From Stenotrophomonas nitritireducens (GTDB taxonomy: Bacteria > Pseudomonadota > Gammaproteobacteria > Xanthomonadales > Xanthomonadaceae), in NCBI RefSeq assembly GCF_001431425.1, contig NZ_LDJG01000029.1, positions 1 through 45,867 of the forward strand: 45,867 bases of DNA, read 5' to 3'. The translations under genes and the position numbers were made by a program. Below, in pieces: positions 16,211 to 25,382 of the stretch (its first letter is position 1; every line of letters starts with the position of its first letter). The notes below the pieces were generated by a model. It was not told the origin of the DNA. It made no database searches and saw only the letters and a list, made by a program, of their open reading frames with translations.

Positions 16211-19006
16211 ATGTATCCACACAGCAAGCAGAAAAAGACACCGGTTACCTTGCTCGCGCTGTCGATCGCGCTGGCCCTGCAGGCCGGCGCCGCGTCGGCG
16301 CAGGATGCCGGCGCTGCCGCCACCGAACTGGACACCGTGACCGTCACCGGTTACCGCGCCAGCGTCGAGAAGGCACTGGACATCAAGCGTGGCGAGGCCG
16401 GCATGGTCGACGCCATCGTCGCCGAGGACATCGGCAAGTTCCCGGACAGCAACCTGGCCGAATCGCTGCAGCGCATCCCCGGCGTGGTCATCACCCGCGA
16501 CGGCGGCGAAGGCCGCCAGATCACCGTGCGTGGCCTGGGCCCGGATTTCACCCGCGTGCGCATCAACGGCATGGAAGCGCTGAGCACCGTCGGCAGCAGC
16601 GACGGCCAGGGCGGCACCAACCGCAGCCGCGGCTTCGACTTCAACGTATTCGCCTCGGACCTGTTCTCGCAGCTGATCGCGCGCAAGACCGCCTCGGCCG
16701 ACGTGGAGGAAGGCTCGCTCGGCGCCACGGTCGACCTGCGCACCGCGCGGCCGTTCGATTACGACGGCTTCACCCTCGTGACCAACGTGCAGGCGGCCTA
16801 CAACGACGCCTCGCAGGCGGCCATGCCGCGCTTCGCCGGCCTGATCGCCAACAGCTGGGCCGACGGCAAGATCGGCGCGCTGCTGTCGGTGGCGTATTCC
16901 GAGCGCGACACCGTGGAGGAAGGCACCGGCACGGTGCGCTGGGCCAATGCGTTGGCGAACACACCGATCAATACGGCCAATCCGAAGGGTGTCGGCTTTG
17001 CGGGTTGCAGCACCAAGAGCGCTCCATTCCCCGGGGTCTGCAGCGACCAGGTCTACACGCCGCGCTTCCCGCGCTACACGCTGATGGAGCACGACCAGAA
17101 GCGCCTGGGCGTGACCGGTTCGTTGCAGTTCAAGCCCAGCGACCGCACCACCTTCAGCCTGGACATGCTGTACTCGAAGATCGATGCCCAACGCGACGAG
17201 AAGTACATCGAGGCCAACGGCCTGAGCAAGACCGGCAACGACGGCAAGGCCCAGATCGTGGTCAGGGACGGGGTGATCGAGAATGGCGCCTTGGTCTACG
17301 CGAAGATGGACAACGTCGACATCCGCGCCGAGAACCGCCATGACGAGTGGAGCACGGATTTCTACCAGGTCGGCCTCGATGGCGAGCACAAGCTGACCGA
17401 CAATTTCACCCTCAGCGGCAGGGTCGGCACCTCCAGGTCCAAGCATGACAATCCGGTCCAGGCGACCATCATGATGGACAAGCTGGACGTGCAGGGTTAC
17501 AGCTACGACTACCGCGGCAGCATGACCAGGCCGGTGTTCGACTACGGCGTCAGCCCGACCGATCCGAGTGGCTGGACGCTGTCCACCATCCGCCTGCGCC
17601 AGAACTACGTGACCAACGAGTTCCACAACGGCGAGCTGGATTTCGCCTGGGTCGTCGGCCCCTCGTTCACCCTGAGCGGCGGCGTGCAGGGCAAGAACTA
17701 CAGCTTCGATTCGATGGAGCGCCGGCGGACCGCGAACGAGGCCACCTCGCTGCCGAATTTCAGCACGGGCGGCAAGATCGTTCCGGTCGACATGACCGAA
17801 CAGGCCAGCCTCGGCGGAATGGCCGGTTCGCCGGGCAAGTGGGTGGTGCCGAACTTCGACGCCATCGCCAACCTGTTCGGCGTCCTCAGCGGCGAGGGCA
17901 TCTACGCGCTGAGCGATTACGCCGCCAGCATGCGCAGCGTCGAGGAACAGGACCGCAGCGGTTGGCTGATGGGCAAGTTCTCCACCGAGATCGGCTCGAT
18001 CCCGGTGTACGGCAACTTCGGCGTGCGCCACGTCAGGACCAAGCAGACCTCCACCGGTGTTGCCACCGCCAGCGGCAAGCCGGTGGCCGCCACGGTGACC
18101 CGCGAATACAACGACACCCTGCCGTCGCTGAACGTGGTGGCCGAAGTCACCCCGGACTTCCTGCTGCGCTTCGCCGCGGCCAAGGTGATGTCGCGCCCGG
18201 GCCTGGGCAGCCTGACCCCGGGCGTGACGGTCAACGTCAGCGGCAGTGCGAAGACGGTCAGCGGCGGCAACCCGATGCTCGACCCGGTGCGCGCCAAGAG
18301 CTACGACCTGGGCCTGGAGTGGTACTTCGACGAAGGCGCCATGCTCGGCGCGACCCTGTTCTACAAGGACATCGGCAGCTACATCCAGAACACCCGCGAA
18401 ACCCGGATCTATGCCGACAGCGGTCTGCCGGCCAGCCTGCTGGAAAATCTCAACGCCAGCCCCAGCGACGAATTCGTGTTCACCGTGCCGATCAACACCC
18501 CGGGCGGCAAGCTGCAGGGCGTGGAGCTGAACTATGTCCAGCCCTTCACCTTCCTGCCGGGCAAGTGGAGCAACTTCGGCACGCAGCTGAACTACACCTA
18601 CGTGGACTCGGACATCCAGTACCTGTTGTCCTCCGGCGCCGCCGCGCAGAAGGCGCCGATGACCGGCCAGTCCAAGAATTCGTGGAACGCCACCCTGTTC
18701 TATGAAGGCAAGAGCTTCTCCGGTCGCGTGTCGGCCACCAACCGCAACGACTACCTGATCCAGGTGCCGGGCACCGAGACGGGCTTCAACAGCGAAGCCA
18801 ACGGCGTCCACGGCCAGAGCGGCACCACCATCCTCGATGCGTCGATCCACTACCGCATCAGCGACAAGCTGGAAATCAGCCTGGAAGGCGCCAACCTGAC
18901 CAACGAGGCGCAGGAATCGTGGGTGGCCAACCCGTCGGTGTCGCTGCCGCTGGAGTACAGCCAGACCGGCCGCACCTACACGCTGGGCCTGCGCTACAGG
19001 TTCTGA
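16211..19006 (+). CDS. TonB-dependent receptor, carbohydrate type
   Basis: A 931-residue outer-membrane receptor. Signal peptide to about residue 31 (LLALSIALALQAGAASAQ), TonB-box region LDTVTVTGYRAS, plug with DAIVAEDIGKFPDSNLAESL, RIPGVVITRDGGEGRQITV and GLGPDFTRVRINGMEALS. This plug signature is common in sugar-oligomer receptors of Xanthomonas and Caulobacter. The barrel ends TLGLRYRF with terminal Phe. GGAGAGGGGGAAACAC precedes the ATG. It lies between uronate kinase/aldolase and a large secreted protein and has operator sites upstream, so it probably imports oligosaccharides released from a uronate-containing polymer. Confidence 0.93.
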   Translation: MYPHSKQKKTPVTLLALSIALALQAGAASAQDAGAAATELDTVTVTGYRASVEKALDIKRGEAGMVDAIVAEDIGKFPDSNLAESLQRIPGVVITRDGGEGRQITVRGLGPDFTRVRINGMEALSTVGSSDGQGGTNRSRGFDFNVFASDLFSQLIARKTASADVEEGSLGATVDLRTARPFDYDGFTLVTNVQAAYNDASQAAMPRFAGLIANSWADGKIGALLSVAYSERDTVEEGTGTVRWANALANTPINTANPKGVGFAGCSTKSAPFPGVCSDQVYTPRFPRYTLMEHDQKRLGVTGSLQFKPSDRTTFSLDMLYSKIDAQRDEKYIEANGLSKTGNDGKAQIVVRDGVIENGALVYAKMDNVDIRAENRHDEWSTDFYQVGLDGEHKLTDNFTLSGRVGTSRSKHDNPVQATIMMDKLDVQGYSYDYRGSMTRPVFDYGVSPTDPSGWTLSTIRLRQNYVTNEFHNGELDFAWVVGPSFTLSGGVQGKNYSFDSMERRRTANEATSLPNFSTGGKIVPVDMTEQASLGGMAGSPGKWVVPNFDAIANLFGVLSGEGIYALSDYAASMRSVEEQDRSGWLMGKFSTEIGSIPVYGNFGVRHVRTKQTSTGVATASGKPVAATVTREYNDTLPSLNVVAEVTPDFLLRFAAAKVMSRPGLGSLTPGVTVNVSGSAKTVSGGNPMLDPVRAKSYDLGLEWYFDEGAMLGATLFYKDIGSYIQNTRETRIYADSGLPASLLENLNASPSDEFVFTVPINTPGGKLQGVELNYVQPFTFLPGKWSNFGTQLNYTYVDSDIQYLLSSGAAAQKAPMTGQSKNSWNATLFYEGKSFSGRVSATNRNDYLIQVPGTETGFNSEANGVHGQSGTTILDASIHYRISDKLEISLEGANLTNEAQESWVANPSVSLPLEYSQTGRTYTLGLRYRF

Positions 19007-19018
19007 TGCGATGAACCC

Positions 19019-19043
19019 CGCCCCGGCCCGGCGCCGGGGCGTT
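19019..19043 (+). terminator. GC hairpin after the receptor gene
   Basis: CGCCCCGG pairs with CCGGGGCG around a 7-base loop, 12 bases after the stop. Only TT follows, so it may attenuate rather than stop transcription into the next gene. Confidence 0.45.
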
Positions 19044-19054
19044 CCGGAGATGGT

Positions 19055-19087
19055 GCGACGCAGGATGTGATGGCGCACGTGCGTCGC
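19055..19087. repeat. Inverted repeat before the secreted protein gene
   Basis: GCGACGCA (19055-19062) pairs with TGCGTCGC (19080-19087) across 17 bases, 60 bases before the next start codon. It could be a protein-binding site or an mRNA hairpin; no function can be assigned. Confidence 0.4.
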
Positions 19088-19146
19088 TAACTTGGCCCAC
19101 CGCATGCGGCACAGGCAACCGCACGCACGCTTCCAAGAGACGCACG

Positions 19147-22100
19147 ATGTCACGACGTTCCGCCCGCTCCCTGCTCCGTCCCCTGCTGTTGGCTTCCGCG
19201 CTGTCCGCCGCTCTCCCGGCGGCGGCGCATTCTTCCCCGGCGCAACTGCTGTTCCGCGTCTCGGCCGACCAGGGTTTTGTCGCCGACCAGGCGCAGGGCG
19301 GCGCGGTTCCCAATTTCCAGGACAAGGTGAGCCTGGTCGACGACGGTGCCCATGGCCGCGCGATCCGCTGGGAAGACGACGGCGTGCTGTCGTGGAACGC
19401 ACCGGGCAACATCCGCGCCGAGCGCGGCACCCTGTCCTTCTTCTGGCGTTCGCGTTACGCGGTAGGCGAAGCGCCATTCGTGATCTTCCGCGTCGGCTAT
19501 GCCGACCACAGCAGCTGGGACATGACCTGGCTGCGCATCGACTGGAACGGCCACGGTTTCGATGCCTTCGTCACCGACGCCAACCTGGCGCGCACCCGTG
19601 TTTCCTTCCGGCTGGAAAACAACCCGTCGCCCGTGCAATGGCAGCACATCGCCTTCGCCTGGGACGAGGACCAGGGCGTGCGCCTGTTCCTCGACGGCCG
19701 CGAAGTGGCGCGCGCGGAGACCACCGGCGACTACGATGCCGCGCTCGACCAGCTCGGCCTGGCCGGGCGGGTAATGGCGCCCTACCAGGTGCAGAGCCGC
19801 TACAACTTCCTGCGCGGCAGCGATGTCGACGAGATCCGCGTCTACGACCGCATGCTCGACGCCGACGGCGTGGCAGCGCTGGCGCGCAATGCAGAACCGC
19901 GCGCGGATGAAGCCGCGACCGCCTCGCAGCGGGCATGGTGGCACCGCTACGGCTGGGAAGGCGCCCCGCCGCCCGCGCTGGCCGCGGCGACAACGACGAT
20001 CCGCAAGATCGAGTTCGCCGACGCCAAGGACAAGAAGCAGTGGATGTGGAAGGGCACCGACGGCATTGCCGAGACCACCTGGCCCGGCGTCTACAACCGC
20101 TCGCGCCTGCCCGGCCGCAACGACTACTTCCAGCTGCCGGACTGGAACACCTATGTTGAAGGCGGGCAGCACCTCGATCTGACGGTGCCTGCCAATGAGC
20201 AGATCAACCGCATCGAGATCCGCGGCGCGGCCTTCGGCACGCTCGACGGCGATGCCGGCACCCTGTTCACCCGCCCCAAGGGCGTGGTCCGCAGCGTCGA
20301 TGAATTCGCCACCCAGACCGGTGGCGCGCTGCGCTTCTCCAACGTCGAGCAGGAAACGCCGATCCAGGAAATCTGGGGCTACCACGTCAGCGACGCCGCC
20401 GAGCCGCAGGGCACGGTCAAGCAGCGCTACCTGGTCGACAGCAGCGTGCTGCCGGACTACACCAACGTCGCCGCGCTGCGCGACTACATCGATGGACGCT
20501 TCGCACCGGACGAACGCAGCGTGGTGATGGCGCTGCCCAAGGGCGCCGGCTCGCGCCGGCGCGCGGCCGGTTCGCTGCCTGCGCATCCGCAGCCCATCGT
20601 GCACGTGCTGGTGCCTTCCGGCGTCGGCGACGCGCCGGCGGCGCAGCCGCTGATCCGCAGCTGGGCCTACAGCTGGGAGAACATGCACGACGGACTGGAC
20701 GGCGTGGCGCTCGATCTTCCCGCGCTCGACCTGCCGGCAACGCATGACGGATTGATCCCGCTGAACATCCGCATCAAGGATCCGATCTGGCCGGCGCGCG
20801 ACATGATCGACGTGTCGGTCTCGGTGCGGCCCGGGCAGAAGCGCACGCTGTGGCTGGACCTGCGCGACCGCATCCTCACCGCCGACAGCCTGTGGATTTC
20901 CATCGCCTCGGCCGCACCCGGCTTCAATGCCGCTTCGCTGGATGGCGCCGAAGTGCGGCTGGTGTTCAAGGACCGCGCGGAGGCGCTCAAGGAGCACGTC
21001 GCCGACCGCTTCAACCAGGTGCGCGACAACTGGGGCTTCCTGGTCGAGGAGCACACGACCTCCAAGCGCCAACGCCTGTACGCGCGCGTCTACGCCGACC
21101 TGAGCGATCTGCTGCGGGTCGATCCGGAACACGAGCTGGGCCGGCTGTACTGGAACTACATCAGCTACAACAGCCAGGGCAAGCCGCCGTTCCAGCAGCC
21201 GCAACCGCCCAAGGGCGTTCCGCTGTGGGCGTTCCGGCAGGTGGAGGACCTCAAGCGCGTGCGCCGCTTCGTCGACTGGTGGATCGACAACCGCCAGGTC
21301 GAATACGGCGACTTCGGTGGCGGCATTTCCGACGATACCGACCTCACCCAGCAGTGGCCGGGACTGGCGCTGATGGGCGTGGAGCCCGAGCGCATCAATG
21401 CCTCGCTGACCGCGCTGTCCGATGCGGTGTACAGGAACGGCATGTTCGCCAACGGCCTGAGCACCATCGAGACCGACGAACTGCATTCCTACGAGGATGG
21501 CATCAACGCCAACAGCGCGATGCTCTACCTCAACTGGGGCGATCCGCTGACCGTCGAGCGCCTGATGGAGACGGTCAAGGCCTTCGACGAGCGCATCATT
21601 CTGCGCAACCCGCAGGGGCAGCTGCTGTTCTCCAGCAACTGGTTCGGCGGCAACAAGGTCTACCGCGAACCGAACTGGCAGTGGCAGAAGCCGTATTCGT
21701 TCCCGGTGCTGCATCCGGCATTCCTGATGGGCGAGTACAACGCCGATCCCACCGGTCGCAAGCTGGTCACCGGTCTGGCCGACAGCTATCTGGCCCACGC
21801 CTACACCGACGACAAGGGCCGCTGGGCGCTGCCCAACGAGATCAACTGGGCCACCGGCAAGACCCGCGGCGGCGAGCTGAACCAGGGCTCGGGCGGCGGC
21901 GACGTCATGCACACGTTCTGGGCGGCGTGGCGCTGGAGCGGCGACGACCGCTACCTGAAGGCGCTGGACTACCGCGTAGTGCGCGGTGGCCCGAACGCGC
22001 TGTCCAACCTGGGCGAGAACTTCATCGACCTGCTCGGCCGCCAGCAGGACTGGGGCCGGCAACTGGTCGCCGACGCCGACAAGGGCGACACCGGCTTCGC

Positions 22101-22941
22101 CGCCATCACCGCGTGGCAGCTGAGCGGCGACAAGAAATACCTTGAAGCGCTGCATGCCGAGGGCATCCAGGCCAAGGCACAGCGCGAGTACATGAACACC
22201 GAAGGCCACTGGTGGAGCGACCGCGTCGAGGCGCCCAGCGAGTTCCTGCAGCGCCTGCGCCTGGGCGGCATCGCGCTCAAGCGCAACCAGAGCTTCCCCG
22301 GGCACACGCTGAGCTGGCGGTTCGCCCAGCCCGGTGCCGCCGAGCAGGTGGCGCTGCTGGTGCATGCGCCCTCGCGCGAACGTTTCAAGGTCATCGCGTA
22401 CAACCTCGGCGACCGACCGGTGGACGCGGCGATGACCGGCTGGAACATCGCCGCCGGCACCTGGCGCATCACCAGCGGCATCGACCGCGATGGCGACGAC
22501 AGGATCGACGGCAAGGCGCAGGTGCGCGAGGTCGCGCTGCAGCGCAGCGCCTCGACCATGCTGCGTTTCGCGCCGAAGCAGGCACAGGTGTTCGAGTTCG
22601 AGTTGCTTGAAGCCGGCACCCCGGTGGAAACCCGCGCCGACCTCGGCATCGGCCGTGGCGACCTGCAGATCACGGAGGCAGGCGTGCGGCTGACCGTGCA
22701 CAGCCTGGGCCATGCCGCCACCCGGCCGGGCCATGCGCTGATCGAGGATGCGCGCGGCCGCGAAGTGGCGCGCGTTGCGATTCCCGCGCTGGAAGCGCCG
22801 CTGGACCTGCGGCCGCGCACGGTGACGCTGGATCTGCCGCTGCCGCCCGGCTTCGACCGCCGCGGTGCCAGCGTGCGGGTGCTGCAGGAAGATGGCGCGG
22901 AAGAAGTGACGTTGTTGAACAACCGCCTGCTGTTGCACTGA
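19147..22941 (+). CDS. Large secreted LamG-like protein, candidate polysaccharide-degrading enzyme
   Basis: A 1264-residue exported protein; signal peptide to about residue 27 (LLLASALSAALPAAAHS). Residues 35-245 look like a concanavalin A/LamG domain (LSFFWRSRYAVGEAPFVIFR, WQHIAFAWDEDQGVRLFLDG, DVDEIRVYDRMLDADGVAAL). About 290-480 is beta-rich. From about 620 to 1075 the sequence is helical and Trp/Tyr-rich, resembling an alpha/alpha toroid, with clusters such as EYGDFGGGISDDTDLTQQWP (from 719), DELHSYEDGINANSAMLYLN and WFGGNKVYREPNWQWQKPYS. A beta-sandwich tail closes it. I do not recognise a lyase or hydrolase family. Its place after the TonB receptor and near KDG enzymes suggests it cuts a uronate polymer. 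Signal type suggests periplasm or beyond. Confidence 0.85.
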   Translation: MSRRSARSLLRPLLLASALSAALPAAAHSSPAQLLFRVSADQGFVADQAQGGAVPNFQDKVSLVDDGAHGRAIRWEDDGVLSWNAPGNIRAERGTLSFFWRSRYAVGEAPFVIFRVGYADHSSWDMTWLRIDWNGHGFDAFVTDANLARTRVSFRLENNPSPVQWQHIAFAWDEDQGVRLFLDGREVARAETTGDYDAALDQLGLAGRVMAPYQVQSRYNFLRGSDVDEIRVYDRMLDADGVAALARNAEPRADEAATASQRAWWHRYGWEGAPPPALAAATTTIRKIEFADAKDKKQWMWKGTDGIAETTWPGVYNRSRLPGRNDYFQLPDWNTYVEGGQHLDLTVPANEQINRIEIRGAAFGTLDGDAGTLFTRPKGVVRSVDEFATQTGGALRFSNVEQETPIQEIWGYHVSDAAEPQGTVKQRYLVDSSVLPDYTNVAALRDYIDGRFAPDERSVVMALPKGAGSRRRAAGSLPAHPQPIVHVLVPSGVGDAPAAQPLIRSWAYSWENMHDGLDGVALDLPALDLPATHDGLIPLNIRIKDPIWPARDMIDVSVSVRPGQKRTLWLDLRDRILTADSLWISIASAAPGFNAASLDGAEVRLVFKDRAEALKEHVADRFNQVRDNWGFLVEEHTTSKRQRLYARVYADLSDLLRVDPEHELGRLYWNYISYNSQGKPPFQQPQPPKGVPLWAFRQVEDLKRVRRFVDWWIDNRQVEYGDFGGGISDDTDLTQQWPGLALMGVEPERINASLTALSDAVYRNGMFANGLSTIETDELHSYEDGINANSAMLYLNWGDPLTVERLMETVKAFDERIILRNPQGQLLFSSNWFGGNKVYREPNWQWQKPYSFPVLHPAFLMGEYNADPTGRKLVTGLADSYLAHAYTDDKGRWALPNEINWATGKTRGGELNQGSGGGDVMHTFWAAWRWSGDDRYLKALDYRVVRGGPNALSNLGENFIDLLGRQQDWGRQLVADADKGDTGFAAITAWQLSGDKKYLEALHAEGIQAKAQREYMNTEGHWWSDRVEAPSEFLQRLRLGGIALKRNQSFPGHTLSWRFAQPGAAEQVALLVHAPSRERFKVIAYNLGDRPVDAAMTGWNIAAGTWRITSGIDRDGDDRIDGKAQVREVALQRSASTMLRFAPKQAQVFEFELLEAGTPVETRADLGIGRGDLQITEAGVRLTVHSLGHAATRPGHALIEDARGREVARVAIPALEAPLDLRPRTVTLDLPLPPGFDRRGASVRVLQEDGAEEVTLLNNRLLLH

Positions 22942-22967
22942 ACAGCCTGCCCTGCATTGCTGTCCCT

Positions 22968-23118
22968 GTAGCGCCGGGCATAGCCCGGCGGGGCCTGCGC
23001 GGTAATGCCCCAGCGGGGCGCCGCCCCGCTCTACGAGGCGGCCGGGGTTTTGTAGCGCCGGGCATCGCCCGGCGGGGCTTGGCCGGTAATGCCCCAGCGG
23101 GGTGTTGCCCCGCGCTAC
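22968..23118. repeat. Tandem pair of REP dimers
   Basis: Two 67-base units (22968-23034 and 23052-23118, period 84) each begin GTAGCGCCGGGCAT and end in CTAC. Each contains two GC palindromes of opposite orientation: CGCCGGGC/GCCCGGCG and, after GGTAATGCCCC, AGCGGGG with its partner. The last bases overlap the stop of the dioxygenase-like gene. This is a duplicated BIME-like element and fills the whole gap between convergent genes. Confidence 0.85.
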
Positions 23119-23717
23119 GACAGCGGGGCGTCGGTCTGCATGTCCCGGCTGCCGCGCAGGTACCAGCCGGGGCGCTCCGGATCGGGGACGAATACCGTGC
23201 AGTGCTCCATCGGGCGCCGGTAGACATGCACCGAGACCGCGATCTCCGTGTCGCTGGCGTTGCGCAGCACATGGAACTCGTCGGGCGGGATCAGGTTGCC
23301 GGCGCTGCCGCGTTCGCCGGTCAGGGTCGGCAGGGGCTGGAAGCGGCAGGCTTCGCCACGGGCCTCCAGCAGCCGGTAAGGGGTGATGCGCAGGGCACCG
23401 CGCCAGACGCCTTCCACGCACCACAGGCCATCATGGTCGTGCAGCGGCGTGCCCTGCCCCGGCCCCCAGGTCATGGCGATGATGCTGTAGCCATGGCGCG
23501 CGCTGCGGTACAGCTCGCGGCGTGCGTAGTGGTCGGTGATCGGCTCGTGCACGCAGTCCGGAAGCACGATCGCCGGATCGGCGATGGCCTGCGACAACGC
23601 CTGTTCGACCCGCGCCACCGCCGCGGCAATGTCGGGCGCGAGGACCGCCGCATCGATGGCCTCCACCAGCCGGTCGCGGCCGGTGAAGTCGGGGAAACGG
23701 GTTGCATCTGAAATCAT
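23115..23717 (-). CDS. Cysteine dioxygenase-family cupin protein
   Basis: A 200-residue thiol dioxygenase-like cupin. Iron ligands are His93 and His95 in PLHDHDGLWC and His149 in PDEFHV. Cys100 keeps the spacing of the Cys that forms the Cys-Tyr cofactor in animal cysteine dioxygenase, and VHVYRRP supplies His164 and Tyr166. It may oxidise cysteine or a related thiol such as 3-mercaptopropionate. The gene is isolated, reads against the large secreted protein gene and ends within a REP element. A link to the uronate genes around it is not evident. Confidence 0.87.
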   Translation of the reverse strand: MISDATRFPDFTGRDRLVEAIDAAVLAPDIAAAVARVEQALSQAIADPAIVLPDCVHEPITDHYARRELYRSARHGYSIIAMTWGPGQGTPLHDHDGLWCVEGVWRGALRITPYRLLEARGEACRFQPLPTLTGERGSAGNLIPPDEFHVLRNASDTEIAVSVHVYRRPMEHCTVFVPDPERPGWYLRGSRDMQTDAPLS

Positions 23718-23786
23718 GCCGCCAGTCTAGGGCAAACCAGTGAACATTCCGTTCGCCGTCCGGCATGATCCGATGGCATGTCCGGT

Positions 23787-25382
23787 TCATGAGGTACCGC
23801 GCTGCACGAATGGCACCTGCGCATAGAGCCGGCGCTCGCCGCCGCGCGGGTCGTCCTGCAGGCGGCTGTCGCGGTCGAACACCAGGGTCTGCCGGCGTTG
23901 CAGCGAATAGGGTTCCCAGTGCGGCAATCCGCCCTGGCCGGGATCGCCATGGCGGGCGAAGGCCAGCAGCGCGTCGCTCATCGCATCGGCCATGCGCGTG
24001 GCCGATGCGGAGCTGCCTGTGCGCGAGCCGGGCTGGTGCGTGTTGTGGAACACCAGCGGGATGTCCAGCGTGTGGAAGGCGCGCAGCCGTTCCGCCTCGC
24101 CGCCATGGTCGTACCAGTCCAATTGGTAGGCCCAGGTCGGCGCGCCCTGCCGCGCACGCGCTTCCAGTTCCTCGACCGCGCCGCGCCAGGAGCGGCCGGC
24201 CGTGGTTGAGGCGAAGAACACTTCCGACGGCGTGTAGTGCGGGTACATCCGCCGGTAGGCGGCGATCACCACCGACGGCAGCAGGTCCACGAACTGCTCT
24301 TTCTCCAGCTTCGCCGGCAGCTCGTCCCAGTCCAGCTCGAAGTTGCGCGCATCGTGGCCGAGGAAGGCGCGGGTCTCGTCGTGGGTATTGCCGATGACCA
24401 TGGGAACCGCCGCCGACTGCACGGGGGCCTGCGGCCAGAACGGATGCACGGGCAGGTGGTGCGCATCCAGCACCGGGCCGAAATACAGGCCGGTGTCCTC
24501 GACCCATGAGGGGTCGCGCAGCTTCACCGCTTCCAGCAGCTTTTCCATCGGCAGCGTGCGCAGCGCCTGCGGGTCGTGCAGATGGAAATGCTCCAGCACC
24601 TTCCGCGCGCGCTGCGTGGCCGCGCGCGGGCCGGCCGCGGTGACCTGCTGGCCGCTCATCGTCCAGGCGCGATGGAACAGGCCGCGCGCCGCCGGCATCG
24701 CCATCAGCGTGGCGATCTTGGCGCCGCCGCCGGACTGGCCGAACACGGTGACGTTGCCGGCATCGCCGCCGAACTCGGCCGCATGCTGGCGTACCCATTG
24801 CAATGCCTGGACCAGGTCGAGCTGGCCGGCGTTGCCCGAATCGGCGAATGCGTCGCCGCCGAGGCCGGCCAGGTACAGGTAGCCGAACACGTTGAGGCGA
24901 TGGTTGACGGTGACCACCACCACGTCGCCGCGTCGGCACAGGTTGCCGCCGTCGTACAGCGGATCGCTGCCCGAACCGTTGTTGTAGGCGCCGCCGTGGA
25001 GGTAGACCAGCACCGGGCGGCGGCCGCCGTCGCGCAGGGCCGGCGTCCATACGTTGAGATAAAGGCAGTCCTCGCTGCCTGGCCCTTCGCCACTGGTCTG
25101 TGGTGCGGCGGAGCCGTAAGCCAGCGCATCACGCACACCGTGCCAGGGCGCTTCCAGTGCCGCCTGCTGGAAGCGCCGCGGCGCGGTATCGGCGCCATAG
25201 GGGATGCCGCGGAAGACGTGGGTGCCCTGCTCGGTCTGGCCGGCGACGCGGCCGCCGCGCACGCGCGCGATCGGGCTGGCCTGCCCGCGCGCGGCCGCGG
25301 CCGGCAGGGCGGCGCCTAGCGAGACCAGCGCACCGGCGCGCAGGAAGCAACGACGGTGCGGGTCGTCGGGCGCGGCGGTCAT
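23787..25382 (-). CDS. Type B carboxylesterase with Tat-like signal
   Basis: A 531-residue carboxylesterase of the cholinesterase/para-nitrobenzyl esterase fold. The N-terminus HRRCFLRAGALVSLGAALPA looks like a twin-arginine signal. The nucleophile is Ser217 in FGQSGGGAK; the oxyanion region is YLHGGAY, and FARHGDPGQGGLPHW carries the catalytic His. SEDCLYLNVWTPA is the family's disulfide-loop signature. Its ATG overlaps the stop of the upstream esterase by four bases. Near polysaccharide genes it may remove acyl or aromatic esters from the polymer; that is inference. The start at 25382 is preferred over a longer frame because of this overlap and the signal. Confidence 0.9.
   Translation of the reverse strand: MTAAPDDPHRRCFLRAGALVSLGAALPAAAARGQASPIARVRGGRVAGQTEQGTHVFRGIPYGADTAPRRFQQAALEAPWHGVRDALAYGSAAPQTSGEGPGSEDCLYLNVWTPALRDGGRRPVLVYLHGGAYNNGSGSDPLYDGGNLCRRGDVVVVTVNHRLNVFGYLYLAGLGGDAFADSGNAGQLDLVQALQWVRQHAAEFGGDAGNVTVFGQSGGGAKIATLMAMPAARGLFHRAWTMSGQQVTAAGPRAATQRARKVLEHFHLHDPQALRTLPMEKLLEAVKLRDPSWVEDTGLYFGPVLDAHHLPVHPFWPQAPVQSAAVPMVIGNTHDETRAFLGHDARNFELDWDELPAKLEKEQFVDLLPSVVIAAYRRMYPHYTPSEVFFASTTAGRSWRGAVEELEARARQGAPTWAYQLDWYDHGGEAERLRAFHTLDIPLVFHNTHQPGSRTGSSASATRMADAMSDALLAFARHGDPGQGGLPHWEPYSLQRRQTLVFDRDSRLQDDPRGGERRLYAQVPFVQRGTS

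Noticed and set aside
19064..19080. TGTGA half-site (and another near 26410) as CRP/Clp boxes
   Set aside because: The second half (TCACA) is missing in both, so each is no better than chance.
16121..23424. Very long minus-strand frames opposite the receptor and secreted protein genes
   Set aside because: Composition is that of a frame shadow (low complexity, no signal or motif), and the plus-strand genes have ribosome-binding sites and recognisable domains.
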